NCBI RefSeq assembly: GCF_004363315.1
Contig: NZ_SNYL01000015.1
Span: 1-61,081, forward strand
Direction of reading: 5' to 3'
DNA from: Tepidicella xavieri
GTDB taxonomy: Bacteria; Pseudomonadota; Gammaproteobacteria; Burkholderiales; Burkholderiaceae_C
DNA: 61,081 nucleotides
Shown here in pieces: positions 56,479 to 61,081 of this stretch; the first letter of the stretch is position 1, and every line of letters begins with the position of its first letter. The translations under genes were made by a program, and so were the position numbers. Below the pieces are notes generated by a model. It saw only the letters and a program-made list of their open reading frames with translations. It was not told the origin of the DNA and did no database searches.

Positions 56479-58104
56479 TCACGAAGCCTGCCACTCGATG
56501 CCCACCGGGGCCGAGCTCTCGCCGCTGGCGAGCTTGAACGAGCCGGCCGCGCGCACCAGCTCTTGCGCCTGGCTCTGCAGGCCCGTGGCCGCGGCCGCGA
56601 TTTGCTCCACCAGGGCGGCATTTTGCTGCGTGGTCTGGTCGATCTGGCTGACGGCTTCGCTGACCTGCGCCACCCCCGATGCCTGCTCCTGGCTCGCTTC
56701 GCTGATGCGGGCCATGATCTGCGTCACGCGCTGGATGGCCTCGACCACGCTGGCCATGGATTCGCCGGCGCGGTTGACCAGGTCGGTGCCTTTTTCCACG
56801 CGCTCGGCGCTGGTGTGGATGAGGGCGCGAATCTGCTTGGCGGCTTCAGCGCTGCGCTGCGCCAGCGAGCGGACTTCCGAAGCCACCACCGCGAAGCCGC
56901 GTCCGGCTTCGCCGGCGCGTGCCGCCTCCACCGCGGCGTTGAGGGCCAGGATGTTGGTCTGAAACGCGATGCCGTCGATCACGCCGATGATGTCGCCGAT
57001 CTGGCGGCTGGAGTCGTGGATGCCGCGCATGGTCTCGACCACCTCGGCCACCACCGCGCCGCTTTGCTGCGCCAGATCCGCGGCGTTTTTGACCAACCCA
57101 TTGGCCTCCGAGGCCGATGCGGCGTTCTGCTTGACCGTCACGCCCAGTTCCTCCATCGAGGCGGCGGTTTCTTCCAGCGCGCTGGCCTGGTTTTCGGTGC
57201 GGGCCGACAGGTCGTGGTTGCCCTGTTCGATCTCTTTGGAGGCGCTGGCCACGCTGTCGGCGCTCAGCCGCAGGTGGCGCACCAGTTCCACCAGCCGCGC
57301 CTGCATCTGGTCGAGGTTGCGCAGCAGGTGGCCCAGTTCGTCTTTGCGGCTGACCTGAATGCGCCGCGTCAGATCGCCCTCGGCGATGCGCTGGGCCACG
57401 GCCACCGCGTCATTGACCGGCTCGGTGACGCTGCGTGGAATGAACCAGATCAGCCACAGCGCCAGCGCCACCAGGATGGCGGTGCTGATCAGCAGGGTCA
57501 CCTCTGCCGTCACCACCAGGTCGGCGGCTTTTTCCGCCGACTTGGCCGTTCCCTCCAGGTTGAACGCCAGAATCGCCTGCATCGCGTCAAAAGCGCCCTG
57601 GAACAGGGCAGGGCCTTCGTTGAAGAACTGCTCCTGAATGGACTGCAGTTCCCACGGGCCCATGGCATCTTGGAATTTTTGCAGGCTGTCGTGGGCCAGT
57701 TTCATGTAGGCGTCGCGCTTGCTGCGGTATTCGGCGTACAGCCTTTCTTCCACCGCGGCGGCGGGGTCACCAGGCTGGTAGGTCAGCAAGGTGGCGGCGT
57801 AGATGTCCGTGGCCTGGGTGAGCGTGTCCTCGATCGTCTTGAGCTGCTGCGCGAAGGCTTCCGCGCCCGACTGCTCGCCGCTGCTCAGCCGTCGCCCCAC
57901 GGCCAGGTAGTGGTTGGAGAGCTGGTCCTTCATGCGGCCTAGGTTCTCGATGGCCGGTATCCATGACTCTGCCACCTCGCCCGTTTCGTATTTGATACTG
58001 ATGTTCTGATACAGCGTGAAGGCTGTGCTCAGCACCGCCAGCAGCAGGATCAGCCCCATGCCGATGGTGATGCGCAGCCGGATGGTCAGGTCGTTGAAGC
58101 TCAT
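56479..58104 (-). CDS. Methyl-accepting chemotaxis protein
   Basis: A 541-residue chemoreceptor. Helix 1 (~11-32) and helix 2 (~190-212) enclose a ~155-residue periplasmic helical-bundle sensor. HAMP ([26 protein letters not shown]) and the signalling hairpin with [46 protein letters not shown] follow. No C-terminal xWxxF pentapeptide. Its ATG overlaps the TGA of the histidine-kinase gene (ATGA), and AAGGAG lies eight bases upstream within the kinase's Thr-rich last codons. Ligand unknown; coupling suggests it shares a cue with the kinase. Confidence 0.92.
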   Translation of the reverse strand: MSFNDLTIRLRITIGMGLILLLAVLSTAFTLYQNISIKYETGEVAESWIPAIENLGRMKDQLSNHYLAVGRRLSSGEQSGAEAFAQQLKTIEDTLTQATDIYAATLLTYQPGDPAAAVEERLYAEYRSKRDAYMKLAHDSLQKFQDAMGPWELQSIQEQFFNEGPALFQGAFDAMQAILAFNLEGTAKSAEKAADLVVTAEVTLLISTAILVALALWLIWFIPRSVTEPVNDAVAVAQRIAEGDLTRRIQVSRKDELGHLLRNLDQMQARLVELVRHLRLSADSVASASKEIEQGNHDLSARTENQASALEETAASMEELGVTVKQNAASASEANGLVKNAADLAQQSGAVVAEVVETMRGIHDSSRQIGDIIGVIDGIAFQTNILALNAAVEAARAGEAGRGFAVVASEVRSLAQRSAEAAKQIRALIHTSAERVEKGTDLVNRAGESMASVVEAIQRVTQIMARISEASQEQASGVAQVSEAVSQIDQTTQQNAALVEQIAAAATGLQSQAQELVRAAGSFKLASGESSAPVGIEWQAS

Positions 58105-60824
58105 GTCGTCGTCTCCTTCGTTGTTGTCGTCGTCGGGGCATGAAGCGGGCATTCGATCACGAATTCCGCGCCGCCTGTGGCCCGGTTCCCAACGGTGATG
58201 CGGCCAGCCAAGATGCCGGTCACGATGTTGTGCACGATGTGCAGGCCCAGCCCGGTGCCGCCGCTGCCCAGCCGGGTGGTGAAAAAGGGGTCGAAAATCC
58301 GGCCCATCTGATCCGGTGGGATGCCCACGCCGTCGTCGCGCACGGCAATGCGCACCGCCTCATCCCCCAGGGGTTCGGCGGCGATTTCGATGCGGCCCTG
58401 GCGGCCTGCCGGGAAGGCATGGATCAGCGCGTTCTGGATCAGATTGGTCAGCACCTGTCCCAGCGGGCCGGGGAAGGAATTCATCTGCACGTCCACCGGC
58501 GCGTGCACGACCAGTTCCACGGGCGCGCGCTTGAACATCGGTTGCAGCGTCAGCGCAATTTCGTGCAACACCTCCAACAGCGAGAACGGCCGGCGTTGCG
58601 AACTCGTCTGGTCCACGGCCACCTGCTTGAAGCTGGCAATCAGCTCAGAAGCCCGGCGCAGGTTGCGCTGGGCGATGTCAGAGGCCGTTTCCACTTGAGC
58701 GATGAACCCTTCCAGGTCCGAGCGGCGCAACCCCTCGGCCAACCGCTGCCGAAACCCCTTGAGCCGGTCTTCCAGGGTAGAGACGGCCATCAGCCCGTTG
58801 CCGATGGGGGTGTTGAGCTCGTGCGCCACGCCCGCCACCAGCGAGCCCAGCGAAGCCAGTTTTTCCGACTGCACCAGCTGCGACTGGGTGCGCTTGAGCC
58901 GGTCGATGGCCTCGGTCAGCGCGGCGTTGGCTTCCGACAGGCTTTGCGTGCGGGCGGCAATGCGGGCTTCCAGTTCGGCGTTGAGCCGCCGCAATTCCCG
59001 TTCCATGGCCCGCTTTTCCGTGATGTCGAGCATGGAGCAAATCAGCAGGCTCTGCTCCTGGAAGGCCACGGTGCGCATGTACACCTCCACCAGGAGGGTC
59101 TGCCCCGTCTTGCAGCGCAGCTTGCCCAACTCGCCGCGCAGCTCGCCCTGCTGGCGCAGGCGGCGGAAGGTCTCTTGCAGCACGGGCTCGTCCAGGATGG
59201 CCCCCTGCAGCGAGGCGCCGCGGCCGATGAGCTCGTCGCGTTCGTAGCCCAGCATGGCCAGCCACGCGGGGTTCACGTCCAGATAGTGGTAGCCCTGCTC
59301 ATCGGCCTCCAGCACCGCCACCGCCACCGGGCTGGCCTGGAAGAAGAGGTTGAACTTTTCCTCGCTTTCGCGCACGGCCTGTTCCTTGCGCTTGAGGTCG
59401 GTGATGTCCACGTCCATGCACACAAAGACCGATCCGCCCTGCAAATCCGGAATGCGGAAGGTGGTGGACAGGATGTGGGAGACTTGCCCCGACTGCCGCC
59501 GCACCGTGCCCTCGTAGGGGCCGAAGGGCTGGCCCGTGCGCTCGATGTCGCGCAGCAACTGCACGAAGCCGGCCGCTTCCTCCGGGGTGTAGATGAGCTG
59601 ATCCAGCGTCTTGCCCAGGGCCTGCTCCCGCGTCCAGCCCAGCACCGCCTCGGCGGCCGGGTTCCAGTCGAGCACGCGGCCATCGCGGTCGTAGAGCTGC
59701 ACCCCCAGGGTGGGGGTGGTGTCCAGAATCGCACGCAGCTGCGCTTCGCGGCGCTGGATCTGCTCGGCCATCTGGCGCAAGCCTTGCCCTAAAGCGTCGA
59801 GCTCCTGCACCCCGGTGCTGGGCAGCGGCGCGTCGTACCGGCCCTGGGCCACCGCGTCGGCGAAGGCCAGGCTGCGGTCGAGCCGGCGGCCAATCACCCG
59901 GGAGATCCACAGCAGCAGCAGCCAACCAAAGCCGACCGAGACCACCACGGTCACCAGCGTGATGCCCAGCGCCGTGCGCCCCGAGGCGTTGACCACTTCC
60001 ACGGGATAGCCCGCCAGCACCACCCAGCCGATGCGCGCCAGCCGCTTGCCCGTGCCCACGAAGCGCTCGCCGTCCAGGTCCATCACGTCGTGCAGCGATT
60101 GGCCCGCTCGGGCGGCCTGGAACACCGGCCAGTGCGACACGTTGCGCCGCAGCGCGGCCCAGCTCATGTCGGGCGCGGCCACCACTTCGCCCTTGCCGTC
60201 GGTCACGATCACCATCAGCCCGTCGAGCGCCAGCGACTGGCGCACCGTATCGGCCAGCCGGTGCACGCCCAGCTCAATCACCAGAAAGCCGTCGTCCAGC
60301 GGCACGTTGTACGCCACCACCGGCAGGTCCAGCACAGGGGATCGGTACTGGTCGCTCCACACGGCCCGTTCCTGCCGGGCGGCTTCGCGCACGCCGGCCA
60401 GGCCGCTGAGGTCGTTGCCGCGCCAGTCGCCCATGCGCGAAGTCATGCCCGCGGCCACGAACAGGTCGCGCACCCGGGCGTCGCGGTCCAGCAGGTAAAT
60501 GCCCTGGAAAAACTGCGTCTGCCCGGCCAGGCGCAGCAGCAACAGGTCAAAGCCGCGCCGGCCCGCGGCATCGGCCGCCGCGGCTTCGATGGCGCGCGCC
60601 AGCCCCGTGGCCAGTTGTTCGGCATACTGCAGGTTCACGTCCACCTGGTGCGCCGCGGCCGCCGCGGCCCGGCGTTGCTCCATCCGGTTTTGTTCTTCCA
60701 CCATGGGCAGCCGCCAGAAAGCCATCAGCAGGCCGACCACTGCCACCGCCACCAGCACCACCAGCAGAAACTGGGCCACCAGCACCTGCCGGATGGTGTA
60801 GGGGCCCCATGCCCGAGGTTTCAT
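58101..60824 (-). CDS. Sensor histidine kinase: dCACHE-like, HAMP, two PAS, HisKA, HATPase
   Basis: A 907-residue membrane kinase. Helix 1 (~13-36), a large periplasmic CACHE-like sensor (~40-280), helix 2 (~287-308), HAMP, two PAS domains (~370-490 and ~500-625), then a long helix. The H-box is [16 protein letters not shown] (His about 667), and the ATPase boxes are [11 protein letters not shown] (N), [12 protein letters not shown] (G1), [20 protein letters not shown] (F/G2). There is no receiver domain, and no response regulator in the window. Start ATG 60824 overlaps the upstream gene's TGA, and its stop overlaps the chemoreceptor ATG. The last codons ([10 protein letters not shown]) also supply the ribosome site for that next gene. 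Confidence 0.9.
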   Translation of the reverse strand: MKPRAWGPYTIRQVLVAQFLLVVLVAVAVVGLLMAFWRLPMVEEQNRMEQRRAAAAAAHQVDVNLQYAEQLATGLARAIEAAAADAAGRRGFDLLLLRLAGQTQFFQGIYLLDRDARVRDLFVAAGMTSRMGDWRGNDLSGLAGVREAARQERAVWSDQYRSPVLDLPVVAYNVPLDDGFLVIELGVHRLADTVRQSLALDGLMVIVTDGKGEVVAAPDMSWAALRRNVSHWPVFQAARAGQSLHDVMDLDGERFVGTGKRLARIGWVVLAGYPVEVVNASGRTALGITLVTVVVSVGFGWLLLLWISRVIGRRLDRSLAFADAVAQGRYDAPLPSTGVQELDALGQGLRQMAEQIQRREAQLRAILDTTPTLGVQLYDRDGRVLDWNPAAEAVLGWTREQALGKTLDQLIYTPEEAAGFVQLLRDIERTGQPFGPYEGTVRRQSGQVSHILSTTFRIPDLQGGSVFVCMDVDITDLKRKEQAVRESEEKFNLFFQASPVAVAVLEADEQGYHYLDVNPAWLAMLGYERDELIGRGASLQGAILDEPVLQETFRRLRQQGELRGELGKLRCKTGQTLLVEVYMRTVAFQEQSLLICSMLDITEKRAMERELRRLNAELEARIAARTQSLSEANAALTEAIDRLKRTQSQLVQSEKLASLGSLVAGVAHELNTPIGNGLMAVSTLEDRLKGFRQRLAEGLRRSDLEGFIAQVETASDIAQRNLRRASELIASFKQVAVDQTSSQRRPFSLLEVLHEIALTLQPMFKRAPVELVVHAPVDVQMNSFPGPLGQVLTNLIQNALIHAFPAGRQGRIEIAAEPLGDEAVRIAVRDDGVGIPPDQMGRIFDPFFTTRLGSGGTGLGLHIVHNIVTGILAGRITVGNRATGGAEFVIECPLHAPTTTTTKETTT

Positions 60825-60980
60825 CCCGCTTCCACCACGTACCGGCCACCGCTGACCCGAGTGATGTAGAGCCGGCGCTGGGCATCCCCATGGTCGTTGA
60901 ACTCGATGGTCTGCTGCAAGCCGTCGAACCGGCGCACGCGCAGCAAAGCGCCGCGCAAGTCCTCGCCCCGGCGGCGCTGC
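60821..60980 (-). pseudogene. LivK-like periplasmic binding protein, C-terminal remnant
   Basis: The last ~53 codons read RGEDLRGALLRVRRFDGLQQTIEFNDHGDAQRRLYITRV, typical of the C-terminus of branched-chain amino-acid-type binding proteins (the L-x-x-A-L...FDG...I-x-F-D/N pattern and a final beta-strand). The stop overlaps the histidine-kinase start (ATGA). The frame stays open to the window edge, but upstream of ~60980 the sequence no longer looks like a binding protein and enters possible mobile-element DNA. A binding protein feeding a CACHE kinase or ABC system is plausible. Confidence 0.5.
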
Positions 60981-61081
60981 CCGTAACAGGCCGTTGAAAA
61001 ACTCCCCTGTGGCCGGTCTTGGTACGGGTACCATGTGAGCCACGGCGACGACGACCAGACACCAGACACCGAAGATGAGAG
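60978..61081. mobile_element. Possible insertion-sequence end at the right edge
   Basis: Homology of the binding-protein frame stops near 60980, where CAGGCCGTTGAAAAACTCC (60984 onward) begins. GGCC(T/G)GTTGAAAAACTC-type sequences are common at insertion-sequence termini, and the beginning (CAGG, AAAAAC, CCCCTG) loosely matches the left-edge element (CAGGGAAGG, AAAAC, TTCCTG). No transposase frame can be confirmed in the 100 bp available. Low confidence. Confidence 0.3.

Overview
This 61-kb window is high-GC, almost fully coding chromosomal DNA. Its gene orders (ribF-ileS-lspA, ftsK-lolA-rarA, rpmB-rpmG, a PimC/PimD-like acyl-CoA dehydrogenase pair) and protein character point to a betaproteobacterium of the order Burkholderiales, probably Comamonadaceae-like; the genus cannot be fixed from sequence alone. 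No rRNA, tRNA, CRISPR or phage genes were seen. The left edge reads into an IS5-type insertion sequence that has cut an EamA transporter gene. The right edge may also run into mobile DNA beside a broken binding-protein gene.

Layout. 0.2-5.1 kb: SDR, EamA transporter, quinone oxidoreductase, a six-helix chemoreceptor and a secreted protein of unknown function. 5.1-9.8 kb: ribF-ileS-lspA. 10-17 kb: HNH nuclease, an EF-hand membrane protein and, 7 bp further on, a 1368-residue PAS/GAF/GGDEF/EAL protein. 17-26.5 kb: acyl-CoA dehydrogenase pair, purN, YqaA-like, prfC, RNA methyltransferase, fatty-acid desaturase, rpmB-rpmG and trxB. 26.6-32.6 kb: ftsK, lolA, rarA, lysS. 32.7-35.6 kb: rpoH preceded by a perfect CIRCE operator, then a chemoreceptor with a CheR-type tail.

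The most interesting region is 37.1-47.3 kb. Eight PhoB-box-like arrays (7-bp units related to CTGTCAC/T repeated every 11 bp, on the correct strand) lie in front of an ExoD-like gene, an ArsC-type phosphatase, olsB (ornithine lipid), ugd (UDP-glucuronate), a GT4 glycosyltransferase, an Mpo1-like membrane protein, a class-III aminotransferase and ppk2. A metallophosphoesterase coupled to olsB resembles LpxH but could be the phospholipase PlcP. Next come ugpBAECQ and glpD for glycerol-3-phosphate and glycerophosphodiester salvage. Together these read as a phosphate-starvation island: phospholipids are broken down, replaced by ornithine and glucuronosyl/glycosyl lipids, and the phosphorus is recovered. 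The Mpo1-like protein and the aminotransferase are candidate undescribed parts of it.

54.9-61 kb: a DadA-type D-amino-acid dehydrogenase behind a tandem glycine riboswitch with a good promoter, then a translationally coupled set of binding-protein remnant, histidine kinase and chemoreceptor.
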